A stretch of DNA of 19,999 nucleotides from an uncultured Oscillospiraceae bacterium (GCA_905193225.1 CAJJNV010000030.1:1-19999), one strand, 5' to 3'. Counted from the first letter of the stretch, positions 6,841-14,778 are shown. The notes: generated by a model not told the origin, from the letters alone. Program-made: numbers and translations.

Positions 6841-7470
6841 GTGGTTTTTAAAATAATAGGAATAGTTATTTTGTCGTTCCTTGCCCTTGTCGTTCTTTTT
6901 TTGATATTGCCCATAAGAATAGAAATGGCAAAAGCCCCTGACGGAGATTTCAATTTTTGGCTGAAGGTTTTGTTTTTCAAAAAGAACCTCAATAAAACCG
7001 TAAAAAAAATCACGGATAAAAAGGATAACAAGGCCGATCAAAAGAAAAATAAGAACAAGGAAAAATCCGACGAAAAAAAACGCAAAAAGAAAAAAGCCGA
7101 AAAGGCCAAGAAAAAGAGCAAAAAGCTATCCCCCGCCGATATTATAAAGCTGAGCTTTACCGCCATAAAGGAATTGTTCAGACTTTTCGGAAAATGCAGG
7201 GTCGGAAAGCTTAAAATTCATTATACCGCCGGAGGAAGCGACCCTGCCGATGCGGCCGTTACGTACGGCGGAATCTGCGCTGCCGTCTATCCTCTTACCG
7301 CATTTTTGCAAAGCAAAATGAACATCAAAAAGAATGCTGAGGATGTCAGTATAAACTGCGACTTTGAAAGCGAAAGGCCCCGATTTGATTTCGATATCGA
7401 GATAGGACTTAGACCCTTCTGGGCGGCCGCCGCCGTTTTCAGACTTGCTGCAGCTTACGGCAAAAAATAA
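6841..7470 (+). CDS. DUF2953 domain protein (YtfI-like)
   Basis: 209 aa starting at GTG, chosen because AGGAGG lies just upstream. A single N-terminal membrane segment covers residues 4-24 and is followed by the short LPIRIEM strand usual in DUF2953. Residues 47-95 are extraordinarily lysine-rich (25 of 49). The C-terminal half contains the conserved pattern CRVGKLKIHYTAGGSDPADAAVTYG, with further strands and an FDIEIGLRPFW segment near the end. In many Clostridia and Bacilli this family is encoded directly before the spore protein YtfJ/GerW, as here. Its molecular role is unknown. The next gene starts after 116 nt, likely in the same transcript. Confidence 0.82.
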   Translation: MVFKIIGIVILSFLALVVLFLILPIRIEMAKAPDGDFNFWLKVLFFKKNLNKTVKKITDKKDNKADQKKNKNKEKSDEKKRKKKKAEKAKKKSKKLSPADIIKLSFTAIKELFRLFGKCRVGKLKIHYTAGGSDPADAAVTYGGICAAVYPLTAFLQSKMNIKKNAEDVSINCDFESERPRFDFDIEIGLRPFWAAAAVFRLAAAYGKK

Positions 7471-7586
7471 TTACGGCTGAAATTAAATGATAAATTCAGT
7501 TTGTTGCCGGCAGGTTAAATTTGACGAATGTTATATATTGGACTTTAAAGCAAAACGCAAACCAACCTTAAAAGGAGCGTGCTCAT

Positions 7587-8108
7587 ATGGAACAGCAGAA
7601 AAAAGTTTTTTCATCGAAATCCTCTGCCGCCGAAAATCTTTCCCGCCTTATCGATGTTACCACCGACAAGGTCAAACAGCTTGCATCGGCAAGCTCGGTA
7701 GCGGGGGACACCATATATTTGGACGACTGCGCGGTCATACCTGTTTCCAAGGTTTCGGCGGGATTTGCCGGAGGCTCGGGAGACCTGCTTAACGCCGAAA
7801 AACGCTCGGCAAACGAAGGAGCTGGCGCAGGAGCCAAGGTGTCGGTAACGCCGGTTGCCTTTATCGTAAAGCAAGAGGGCAGGATCAACATTGTAGGAGT
7901 GCCCGAGGGCGGCGAAGAAAGCGGATCGGCCGCATCGGGAATGCTTTCCGGCCTTTTAAGTGCGGGGCTTAGCGCCTTGGCCGCCAAAAAGGCTCAAAAA
8001 AGCGACAAAAAAGAAAAAAACGATACCGAGGTAACGGTATCGGAACGGGATGAAAACGGGATAAAGGTAACTCAAAAAAGAGTTGAAAAACACAGCAAAA
8101 CAAAATAG
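7587..8108 (+). CDS. ytfJ: GerW/YtfJ family sporulation protein
   Basis: 173 aa. The family core is clear: GDTIYLDDCAVIPVSKVSAG (40-59), GFAGGSGD, then the Ala/Gly stretch GAGAGAKVSVTPVAFIV and INIVGV. The N-terminus (residues 8-36) is an amphipathic region (SAAENLSRLIDVTTDKVKQL) as in relatives. The C-terminus, from about residue 133, is a Lys/Glu-rich tail that is not part of the core. In Bacillus subtilis the homologue is made in the forespore and is needed for lysozyme-activated or certain germination responses; that is family knowledge, not seen here. The ribosome site AAAGGAG precedes ATG. Pairing with DUF2953 supports the call and indicates a spore-forming host. Confidence 0.9.
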   Translation: MEQQKKVFSSKSSAAENLSRLIDVTTDKVKQLASASSVAGDTIYLDDCAVIPVSKVSAGFAGGSGDLLNAEKRSANEGAGAGAKVSVTPVAFIVKQEGRINIVGVPEGGEESGSAASGMLSGLLSAGLSALAAKKAQKSDKKEKNDTEVTVSERDENGIKVTQKRVEKHSKTK

Positions 8109-8177
8109 AAGAATTGTTTCGGTGCTTGTTAGGGAAAAGGAATGAGCAAAACCGTAGGGTGTCCGATTGCGATTGCC

Positions 8178-8471
8178 TTAAAAAGCGCAGCGAAATAAAA
8201 TTGAAAGAACTATGCCCACACCCGTCCAAAAAAGGGCGGTGACGATGCTTTTTATGCGGCGGTATTTTTTGTTTTTTCTTTTTCGTTCCTCCGATTTAAG
8301 ACGGGAAACGGGCGGACGGTCGGAAAATCGGATAAACCCGTCCCATTCAGATTTTAGCTTTTGCTCGGAAAGATCGGAGCCCTCTTTTGTGACAAAAAGT
8401 ATGGCTCGCTCGAAAAACGGATTGCCGGTCTCTTTTATTTCGATTGTCTGACGATTTACCCCTCTTATCAT
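8178..8471 (-). CDS. small hypothetical protein with C-terminal membrane segment
   Basis: 97 aa, transcribed against its neighbours. It has a very good ribosome site (AAGGAG, 8 nt before ATG on the minus strand). Residues 1-30 (MIRGVNRQTIEIKETGNPFF then ERAILFV) form an ordered alpha/beta segment that I think resembles short conserved proteins of Clostridia starting M-[IL]-[RK]-G-V-N, but this is from memory. Residues 45-73 are highly basic (RLKSEERKRKNKKYRRIK), and residues 74-94 are one hydrophobic helix (SIVTALFWTGVGIVLSILF). It would be a tail-anchored membrane protein with a cytoplasmic head. Function unknown. It converges with ytfJ (69-nt gap) without a clear terminator between them. 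Confidence 0.72.
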   Translation of the reverse strand: MIRGVNRQTIEIKETGNPFFERAILFVTKEGSDLSEQKLKSEWDGFIRFSDRPPVSRLKSEERKRKNKKYRRIKSIVTALFWTGVGIVLSILFRCAF

Positions 8472-8504
8472 AATCGTTCTCCTTCGGATTTTTTCGGACT
8501 GTTA

Positions 8505-8695
8505 AACCGCAAAAAAGCGGTTGATGATAGGTGCGGACGGCCGCAGAAAGATTGTGACGACCGCAGTGACAGGCTGCGGCACGGACGGACCGAGTGACGG
8601 TGCGGACAGGCCTTATGCGGCGCGGAGAAACACTCGGCGGAAAAAACGTTGACCGACACGGACGACACACGGTCGGCGGGAGCGTGTTGCATACC
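8505..8695. other. GC-rich, hairpin-rich non-coding stretch upstream of nadD
   Basis: The 303-nt gap 8472-8774 holds no convincing gene. Positions 8531-8690 are about 65% G+C by direct count, far above the surrounding genes. Stems visible: AACCGC/GCGGTT (8505-8522), CCGCAG/CTGCGG (about 8561-8579), CCGAGTG/CACTCGG (8590-8596 with 8631-8637), CCGAC/GTCGG (about 8653-8676). A loose motif G[TC][GA]CGGAC occurs four times (near 8531, 8579, 8600, 8656). The strand is unclear. It could be a structured leader of nadD or an independent RNA. It matches no RNA class that I recognise. The A/T-rich tail 8700-8760 probably holds the nadD promoter, but no clear boxes are seen. Confidence 0.4.
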
Positions 8696-8774
8696 GCATA
8701 TACAGGTTTTGCTTTAATTTTATTATTAACAAGAAAAAATTGGTTTATACAGCTTTTTGAAGGGCGGCGAAAAA

Positions 8775-9362
8775 ATGGAAAGGGTATTGTTCGGCGGAAG
8801 CTTCGATCCCATACATCTCGGTCATGTTTCTATGGTCTCCTTTCTGCTTAAGCAAGAAACCGTCGGCAGCGTGCTTGTGGTGCCGGCCGCCTGCTCCCCC
8901 TTTAAAACCGGCAAAAAGCTTTGCGACGGAAAACACCGCCTTGAAATGTGCAAAATAGCCTTTGAAGGAATGGAAAATGTCGAAATTTCCGATGTGGAAT
9001 TTTATCTTCCTACACCAAGCTTCACGGTAAACACTCTTGAGGCGCTGAAAAAAAGATATGAGGGTCAAAAGCTCGGGCTGCTTATTGGCGGGGATTCGGT
9101 CATGAGCCTTTGCAAATGGAAGGACAGCGGGAAAATCATCAAAACGGCCAAAATATATGCGGCGGTCAGAGAAGAGGCCGACAGGGGGAAAATAGAAAAT
9201 GAGCTTTCAAGACTTTGCGCCGATTATATTGTCATTTCGATGCCTAAGATCGATATTTCATCGACAATAATAAGAGAACGGCTTAAGAACAAACAGTCCT
9301 GTAAAGGCCTTTTGCCCGAAAAGGTCGAAGGGTATATAATTGAAAACGGACTGTACGGCTAA
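8775..9362 (+). CDS. nadD: nicotinate-nucleotide adenylyltransferase
   Basis: 195 aa. It makes nicotinate adenine dinucleotide from nicotinate mononucleotide and ATP in the cytoplasm, the penultimate step to NAD. The nucleotidyltransferase signature GGSFDPIHLGH (7-17) carries the catalytic His14 and His17. IGGDS (104-108) and the C-terminal ISSTIIRERL (161-170) complete the ATP site. ATG follows AAGGGCGG. First gene of a block with yqeK, LCP, rsfS and leuS; in many Firmicutes obgE and yhbY lie upstream, but here they do not. A 139-nt gap separates it from yqeK. Confidence 0.95.
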   Translation: MERVLFGGSFDPIHLGHVSMVSFLLKQETVGSVLVVPAACSPFKTGKKLCDGKHRLEMCKIAFEGMENVEISDVEFYLPTPSFTVNTLEALKKRYEGQKLGLLIGGDSVMSLCKWKDSGKIIKTAKIYAAVREEADRGKIENELSRLCADYIVISMPKIDISSTIIRERLKNKQSCKGLLPEKVEGYIIENGLYG

Positions 9363-9501
9363 ACTTGGCAAGCAGCGATTTAAGGCATGCCGGTAAAAAA
9401 CAACTTTAAAGGTGCTTTCACGGCAGCCGAAAGGTTGCTTTACGGTAAGCGGATGATGGCCGGTCATCGTCTGTTTAAGACAAAATGAAAGGGAAATATG
9501 T

Positions 9502-10089
9502 ATGGACGGAGAAAAATACATTGAGATAATACGCCCGAAAATGAGTAATCGGCGGTTTGTACATTCGCTTAATGTGGCAAAGGAAGCGGTAAAGCTTTGC
9601 GATAAATACGGCGGCGACAGAGAAAAAGCCTATACCGCAGGAATACTTCACGACATAATGAAGGAAGCCGATCCCAAATTTCAGTTGCAAATTTTGTCCG
9701 ATAATGGTATAATGCTCGATATAGTGTCGCAAGGTGCCAAGAAGCTTTGGCATGCAAAGTCGGGTGCGGCATATTGCAAATACATACTTGGCATTGACGA
9801 CCGGGATATTATTAACGCAATATCCTACCACACAACGGCCAGAGCGGGAATGAGTCAGCTCGAAAAAATCATATACCTTGCCGATTACATCGGAGAGGAC
9901 AGGGATTACCCCGGCGTGGAAAAAATGCGTGCGGCGGTGAACAGGTCGATGTTTGACGGAATGGATTTCTCACTTGAGTTTTCCATAATTGATCTGGTAA
10001 AAAGGAAAAAGCCGGTTCATCCCGACACGGTGGCGGCTTTTAACGAATTGTTTTTGAAAAAGGAAAATGGGGGAAAATATGTCGGATAA
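9502..10089 (+). CDS. yqeK: YqeK family HD-domain hydrolase (diadenosine tetraphosphatase)
   Basis: 195 aa. HD-domain metal ligands are visible: H21 (RFVHS), H50-D51 (GILHDI), H84 (LWHAKSG), H110 (ISYHTT) and D128 (LADYIGEDR). YqeK proteins hydrolyse symmetrical Ap4A to ADP, using a di-iron centre, and are usually encoded next to nadD, as here; NadD can make such dinucleotides, which may explain the pairing. The ribosome site AAAGGGAAAT precedes ATG. Its last 11 nt overlap the start of the LCP gene, which implies translational coupling. Confidence 0.93.
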   Translation: MDGEKYIEIIRPKMSNRRFVHSLNVAKEAVKLCDKYGGDREKAYTAGILHDIMKEADPKFQLQILSDNGIMLDIVSQGAKKLWHAKSGAAYCKYILGIDDRDIINAISYHTTARAGMSQLEKIIYLADYIGEDRDYPGVEKMRAAVNRSMFDGMDFSLEFSIIDLVKRKKPVHPDTVAAFNELFLKKENGGKYVG

Positions 10090-11305
10090 CAGAAATTCAA
10101 GAGATATATACAGCAGCTCTCGTCCGAGAAGCCACACAAGGCCTTCTTCGAGAAGCAGATCGGCAGGCGCCGCCCGTCAGGATGTTCCGCTGGCCGAACA
10201 GGGCACGAGAAAAAAGAAAAAAGGAAATGGCAAGCGAATAGCTGTCAATGCCGTGCTGTCGGTTGTTCTGGTGCTTTGTATACTTGTAGCGGCAGTGGCC
10301 ATTAAATACCCCAACGCCTTTTCCATCCTGTTTAACGGTCTCAGATCGGCTGACGGCGAAGATGTATCTCAGCAGATGGAGGACGTGGTTCAAAGCCCCA
10401 CCGAGGATGTTTCCTATTTCCTTATAACCGGAACCGATCTTTCGGGAGATTTGACAGATATTATTATGGTGGTCTGCTTTAATATAAAGGACAAGACCGC
10501 AAACATTCTTCAGATCCCCCGCGACACATATATCGGCAGCGACATCGACAGCGGAAAGATAAACGCCGTTTATGAATCGGCCAAGGAAGGTCAGTCCCGC
10601 ATAAATGTTATGATGAAGCGCATAAATGATTATTTAGGGCTTCCTATCGATCATTACGCTGTTGTTTCCATTTCAGCCTTCAGAAAGATAGTTGATGTGC
10701 TGGGTGGAATAGATGTTGAAGTGCCGGTTCATATGAGAGCAAACGACACCGAAGAAGTGTGGTACGAGTTTGACAAGGGATGGAACCACCTTAACGGCGG
10801 TATGGCCGAGGCCTTTGTCCGCCATCGCGACAGCTATGCAATGGGAGATCTCGGCCGTGTTGAGGCGCAGAGAAACTTCTATGCCGCCTTTATAAAGGAA
10901 ATGCTCAGTATGAGCCTTGGAGAAATGGCGGGTGTTGCCGATAAATGCTATAATGACATTGCAACCGACATGGGAGTCGGCCAAATTCTCAGTTATGCAA
11001 GCGCCGCAAAGGGAATGAACATGGAAAATATCAGTTTTTATGCCGTTCCCGGTCAGCCCGGATATTACAGCCCCCAGGGAGTACAGCGCTCTTATTATTC
11101 TATTCACAAAAAGGAATATGTCAATCTTATAAACGAGCATTTTATGCCCTATTCGGATGAAACTCTCACGGTGGACGACATAAAGATAAAGGAGCTTCAT
11201 ACCCAGTATGAGCCAAGCTACCTTACCAACGACGGTACCGGAATAGGCCAATATGTTGGCGAGGACACAAGCACGGTAAGCGCGGCTTCCTCATCTTCCG
11301 ATTAA
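10079..11305 (+). CDS. LytR-CpsA-Psr (LCP) family cell wall polymer ligase
   Basis: 408 aa. The cytoplasmic N-terminus (1-52) is Ser/Arg-rich then Lys-rich. One membrane helix covers about 53-76; the catalytic domain is outside. LCP hallmarks: LITGTD (115-120), IPRDTYIG (146-153), the INAVYESA helix, YLGLPIDHYAVVSISAF (185-201), VDVLGGIDVEVP (205-216) and FVRHRDSYAMGDLGRVEAQR (246-265) with the pyrophosphate-binding arginines. LCP enzymes transfer teichoic acid or other undecaprenyl-linked glycopolymers to peptidoglycan. ATG at 10079 has GGGGG 7 nt upstream; an ATG 12 nt earlier (10067) is also possible. The C-terminus ends in a Ser-rich tail. It lies between yqeK and rsfS, the usual place in Firmicutes. 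Confidence 0.93.
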   Translation: MSDNRNSRDIYSSSRPRSHTRPSSRSRSAGAARQDVPLAEQGTRKKKKGNGKRIAVNAVLSVVLVLCILVAAVAIKYPNAFSILFNGLRSADGEDVSQQMEDVVQSPTEDVSYFLITGTDLSGDLTDIIMVVCFNIKDKTANILQIPRDTYIGSDIDSGKINAVYESAKEGQSRINVMMKRINDYLGLPIDHYAVVSISAFRKIVDVLGGIDVEVPVHMRANDTEEVWYEFDKGWNHLNGGMAEAFVRHRDSYAMGDLGRVEAQRNFYAAFIKEMLSMSLGEMAGVADKCYNDIATDMGVGQILSYASAAKGMNMENISFYAVPGQPGYYSPQGVQRSYYSIHKKEYVNLINEHFMPYSDETLTVDDIKIKELHTQYEPSYLTNDGTGIGQYVGEDTSTVSAASSSSD

Positions 11306-11323
11306 AATATACGAGGTGGTTTT

Positions 11324-11680
11324 ATGGAATCAAAGGAACTTATAGAAATTGCCGTTAAGGCTCTTGACAGCAAAAAGGCTCAGGACATCGAGGTCATAAA
11401 TATCGAGGGACTGACCATGCTTGGAGATTATCTTATAATTGCGTCGGGATCGTCAAATACCCAGGTGCGCGCCCTTGCCGAGGAAGTGGAATATAAGCTT
11501 TCGCAGGAGGGGGTCGAGCCTCACCACATCGAGGGAAGAACCACCCAGTGGCATCTGCTTGATTACGGCGATGTTATGGTGCACGTGTTTCATACCGACG
11601 CGAGAAATTTCTACGCTCTTGAGCGTATGTGGGCCGACGGAGAAAAGGTCGATATATCCCACCTTTTGACCGAGAATTAA
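11324..11680 (+). CDS. rsfS: ribosome silencing factor RsfS
   Basis: 118 aa, full length for the family. The RsfS/Iojap core is clear: DIEVINIEGLTMLGDYLIIASGSSNTQVRALAEEVE (about 21-56), then HHIEGRTTQWHLLDYGDVMVHVF (67-89) and FYALERMW. It binds ribosomal protein L14 on the large subunit and blocks subunit joining when nutrients are low. The ribosome site GAGGTGG precedes ATG, 18 nt after the LCP stop. leuS follows after 97 nt. Confidence 0.96.
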   Translation: MESKELIEIAVKALDSKKAQDIEVINIEGLTMLGDYLIIASGSSNTQVRALAEEVEYKLSQEGVEPHHIEGRTTQWHLLDYGDVMVHVFHTDARNFYALERMWADGEKVDISHLLTEN

Positions 11681-11777
11681 GAGTCAATCGTCTGTTTGAT
11701 ATCTTTGCGGGATTTGATAAACACTATATTTTTTTCTTTTGGAATTTTACCGATATTTTTATAAAGAGGCGAGTTTT

Positions 11778-14189
11778 TTGATACCTTACGATTACAAAGC
11801 AATTGAAAAAAAGTGGCAGGAAAAATGGGAACAGGCAGGTATTTTTCACGCCGTTAACGGCTCGGATAAGCCTAAATTCTACGCCCTTGTGGAATTTCCA
11901 TATCCCTCGGGCCAGGGACTTCACGTAGGACATCCCCGTTCCTATACCGCTCTTGATATTGTGGCAAGAAAGCGCCGCAAAAACGGATATAATGTGCTTT
12001 ATCCCATGGGTTGGGACGCTTTCGGCCTTCCCACCGAAAATTTTGCCATAAAAAATCATATCCACCCCGAGATCGTCACCAAGAACAACATTGCTCATTT
12101 TAAGGAACAGCTTGTTTCTCTGGGCTTTTCTTTCGACTGGAGCAGAGAAATCAATACCACCGATCCCGACTACTATAAATGGACCCAGTGGATATTCTTA
12201 AAGCTTTTTGAAAAGGGACTTGCATATAAAAAGGAAATGTCGGTCAACTGGTGCACCTCCTGTAAATGCGTGCTTGCCAACGAAGAGGTGGTAAACGGCG
12301 TTTGCGAGCGGTGCGGAAGCGAGGTCGTTCACAAGGTCAAGAGCCAGTGGATGCTTAAAATAACCGAGTATGCCCAGCGCCTTATCGACGATCTTGACCA
12401 TCTTGATTTTATCGAGCGGGTCAAGCTTCAGCAGAAAAACTGGATAGGCCGTTCTACCGGTGCCGAGGTCAAGTTTAAGACCACCACCGGCGACGAGCTT
12501 AAGGTATATACCACCCGCCCAGACACCCTTTTCGGAGCCACCTATATGGTCATCAGCCCAGAACATCCCTTTGTGGAAAAATGGGCTGAAAACCTTAAAA
12601 ATATCGACGAGATCAAAGCCTATCGCGCCGAAGCGGCCAAGAAATCCGACTTTGAGCGCACCGAGGTTGCCAAGGAAAAAACCGGTGTAAGACTCAGCGG
12701 CGTTGAGGCAATAAATCCCGTTAACGGAAAGCAGATCCCGATATTTGTTTCCGACTATGTTCTTATGACCTACGGAACCGGCGCCATAATGGCTGTTCCG
12801 GCACACGATACCCGTGACTATGAATTTGCCAAGGTCTTTGATCTTCCCATTGTGGAGGTTGTGGCCGGCGGAGATGTGGAAAAGGAAGCCTTTACCGACT
12901 GCGCCACCGGCAAAATGGTAAACTCGGGATTCTTAAACGGTCTTACGGTTGAAGAGGCTAAAAAAGCCATTATCGAATGGCTTGAAAAGGAAGGCGTGGG
13001 CGAGCCCAAGGTCAACTTTAAACTGCGTGACTGGGTGTTCTCCCGCCAGCGTTATTGGGGCGAGCCTATTCCTATCGTCCACTGCGACAAGTGCGGATAT
13101 GTGGCGCTGCCCGAAAGTGAGCTGCCCCTTAAGCTTCCCGAGGTGGAATCCTACGAGCCTACCGACAACGGAGAATCCCCCCTTGCCAAGATAGACAGCT
13201 TTGTTAACACCACCTGCCCCCATTGCGGAGGCCCCGCCAAGAGGGAGACCGACACTATGCCCCAGTGGGCAGGATCGTCCTGGTACTTCCTTCGCTATTG
13301 TGATCCCCACAATGATAAGGAGCTTGCCTCAAAAGAGGCTCTCGATTACTGGACTCCCGTCGACTGGTACAACGGCGGAATGGAGCACACCACTCTCCAT
13401 CTGCTTTACAGCCGTTTCTGGCATAAATTCCTTTACGACATCGGCGTTGTGCCCACCAAGGAGCCTTACGCCAAGCGCACCAGTCACGGTATGATTCTCG
13501 GTGAAAACGGAGAAAAAATGTCCAAATCCCGCGGCAATGTGGTCAATCCCGACGATGTGGTGAGGGACTACGGTGCCGACACACTCCGTCTTTACGAAAT
13601 GTTTATCGGTGACTTTGAAAAGGCCGCTCCCTGGTCGACTTCCTCCATAAAGGGCTGCCGCCGTTTTGTCGAGAGAATATGGAACCTTCAGAACAACTTA
13701 AACGATGAGCCGGGTCATTCAAAGGCTCTTGAAAAAGCCCTCAACAAGACCATTAAAAAGGTTACCGAGGACATCGAGGAAATGAAGTTCAACACCGCCA
13801 TCGCCGCGATGATGAGCCTTTTAAACGAGGCCGACAAGGCCGGAAGCATTTCCAAAGAGGATTATAAAACCATCATAAATCTGCTCAATCCCTTTGCACC
13901 TCACATTACCGAGGAGCTTTGGGAAATGCAGCAATTCGGCGGATTCTGTTCGCTGGCAGACTGGCCGGAATACGACGAAGCTCTTTGCACCGACAGCGAG
14001 GTAGAGATTGCCGTTCAGGTCAACGGAAAGCTGAGAAGCCGCATAACCGTGGCCGTCGACGCCGATCAGGATACAGTTCTTGCCGCCGCCAAGGCCGAGC
14101 AGAAGGTGGCCGACGAGCTTTTTGACGGAAACATTGTTAAGGAAATCTACATTAAAGGCAAACTGGTTAATATTGTTGTAAAAAAATGA
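11778..14189 (+). CDS. leuS: leucyl-tRNA synthetase
   Basis: 803 aa, class I synthetase charging tRNA-Leu. It starts at TTG, chosen because AGAGG lies upstream and because MIPYDYKAIEKKWQEKWE is the normal bacterial LeuS start; no ATG is available. Signatures: HVGHP (49-53) as the HIGH motif, KMSKS (580-584) followed by RGNVVNPDD, the connective editing domain with TRPDTLFGATYMVISPEHPF and GTGAIMAVPAHDTRDYEFA, and three Cys-pair zinc-like sites (CTSC..CERC, CDKC, CPHC). A C-terminal VQVNGKLRSRI domain completes the protein. No T-box leader fits in the 97-nt gap, so it is probably expressed with the upstream genes. Confidence 0.97.
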   Translation: MIPYDYKAIEKKWQEKWEQAGIFHAVNGSDKPKFYALVEFPYPSGQGLHVGHPRSYTALDIVARKRRKNGYNVLYPMGWDAFGLPTENFAIKNHIHPEIVTKNNIAHFKEQLVSLGFSFDWSREINTTDPDYYKWTQWIFLKLFEKGLAYKKEMSVNWCTSCKCVLANEEVVNGVCERCGSEVVHKVKSQWMLKITEYAQRLIDDLDHLDFIERVKLQQKNWIGRSTGAEVKFKTTTGDELKVYTTRPDTLFGATYMVISPEHPFVEKWAENLKNIDEIKAYRAEAAKKSDFERTEVAKEKTGVRLSGVEAINPVNGKQIPIFVSDYVLMTYGTGAIMAVPAHDTRDYEFAKVFDLPIVEVVAGGDVEKEAFTDCATGKMVNSGFLNGLTVEEAKKAIIEWLEKEGVGEPKVNFKLRDWVFSRQRYWGEPIPIVHCDKCGYVALPESELPLKLPEVESYEPTDNGESPLAKIDSFVNTTCPHCGGPAKRETDTMPQWAGSSWYFLRYCDPHNDKELASKEALDYWTPVDWYNGGMEHTTLHLLYSRFWHKFLYDIGVVPTKEPYAKRTSHGMILGENGEKMSKSRGNVVNPDDVVRDYGADTLRLYEMFIGDFEKAAPWSTSSIKGCRRFVERIWNLQNNLNDEPGHSKALEKALNKTIKKVTEDIEEMKFNTAIAAMMSLLNEADKAGSISKEDYKTIINLLNPFAPHITEELWEMQQFGGFCSLADWPEYDEALCTDSEVEIAVQVNGKLRSRITVAVDADQDTVLAAAKAEQKVADELFDGNIVKEIYIKGKLVNIVVKK

Positions 14190-14199
14190 TATATAGCTA

Positions 14200-14229
14200 T
14201 TGACAAACCAACCGGGTATGTAGTATAAT
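14200..14229 (+). promoter_or_regulatory. sigma-A promoter for rpsU
   Basis: TTGACA (14200-14205), 18-nt spacer, TATAAT (14224-14229). It begins 10 nt after the leuS stop, so rpsU can be made independently of leuS. Confidence 0.88.
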
Positions 14230-14285
14230 GTGATTTGCACATAGTAGCAAATACCCCTGCCTGTGAGGCGGAGGGAGGGACATAA

Positions 14286-14462
14286 ATGAGTCAGGTAAAA
14301 ATTAAAGAGAATGAATCTCTGGAGAATGCTCTGCGTCGATTTAAGAGACAGACTGCGCGCGACGGCGTTATTCAGGAAGTGCGCAAGAGAGAGCATTACG
14401 AAAAACCTTCGGTAAAGCGTAAAAAGAAATCCGAAGCGGCTCGTAAACGCAAGTACAAATAA
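14286..14462 (+). CDS. rpsU: 30S ribosomal protein S21
   Basis: 58 aa: it begins MSQVKIKENESLENALRRFK, continues with QTARDGVIQEVRKREHYEKP, and ends in a basic tail of Lys/Arg clusters finishing RKRKYK. This matches S21 over its full length; the protein contacts the 16S RNA near the anti-Shine-Dalgarno region of the small subunit. A very strong purine ribosome site (GGAGGGAGGG) precedes ATG. Monocistronic, between a consensus promoter and a strong terminator. Confidence 0.96.
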   Translation: MSQVKIKENESLENALRRFKRQTARDGVIQEVRKREHYEKPSVKRKKKSEAARKRKYK

Positions 14463-14478
14463 GCCGAAAGGCCTCGAG

Positions 14479-14520
14479 TGCTCACGCCCATTTGTCGGGC
14501 GTGGGCATTTGTCATTTTTT
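14479..14520 (+). terminator. intrinsic terminator of rpsU
   Basis: TGCTCACGCCC (14479-14489) pairs with GGGCGTGGGCA (14497-14507), 11 bp with one G-U and a 7-nt loop, followed by TTTGTCATTTTTT. The gap 14463-14778 (316 nt) then holds a promoter and a leader. Confidence 0.92.
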
Positions 14521-14541
14521 GCGGATTTTTCACCTTGTTTA

Positions 14542-14571
14542 TTGACAAAATATGTTCGATTCTGTTATCAT
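14542..14571 (+). promoter_or_regulatory. sigma-A promoter for the second dockerin-like gene
   Basis: TTGACA (14542-14547) followed after 17-18 nt by TTATCA/TATCAT (14565-14571). It would give a 5' untranslated leader of about 200 nt, unusually long for this window. Confidence 0.7.
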
Positions 14572-14656
14572 ACAAGAGGTGTTGAAAGAGTATTATGTTA
14601 TTGCTGTTGTAAACCAATTTTCCGACAAGGTGTGTCTGCCCGACGCAAATAGTGAT

Positions 14657-14688
14657 AGGCCGGCATTATCGTTCATGAGGCCGGCATT
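14657..14688 (+). repeat. twin 11-nt repeats with self-complementary core in a long leader
   Basis: AGGCCGGCATT occurs at 14657-14667 and again at 14678-14688, spaced 21 nt, two helical turns. The core GCCGGC is self-complementary, so the two copies can also form a 6-bp hairpin in RNA. They lie in the leader of the second dockerin-like gene, 90 nt upstream of its start. Either a protein-binding pair in DNA or an RNA structure is possible. Confidence 0.6.
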
Positions 14689-14778
14689 GGGTTAATGAAA
14701 AAGTGCCCAAGCATCGGGAAAAAGCAAAAGTTAAAAAGTACCGTCAAAAACGGCTGTGAAAAATATCAGGAGGGCAAA

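Noticed and set aside
8594..8851. Reading frame through the GC-rich block into nadD
   Set aside because: Composition (Arg, Gly, His) is typical of non-coding DNA, and it overlaps nadD in another frame.
11681..11777. T-box riboswitch before leuS
   Set aside because: The gap is too short and shows no specifier stem, T-box sequence or terminator.
14570..14778. Cyclic-di-GMP riboswitch in the leader of the second dockerin-like gene
   Set aside because: Only GACGCAAA fits; the GAAA tetraloop, its receptor and the conserved second stem are not recognisable.
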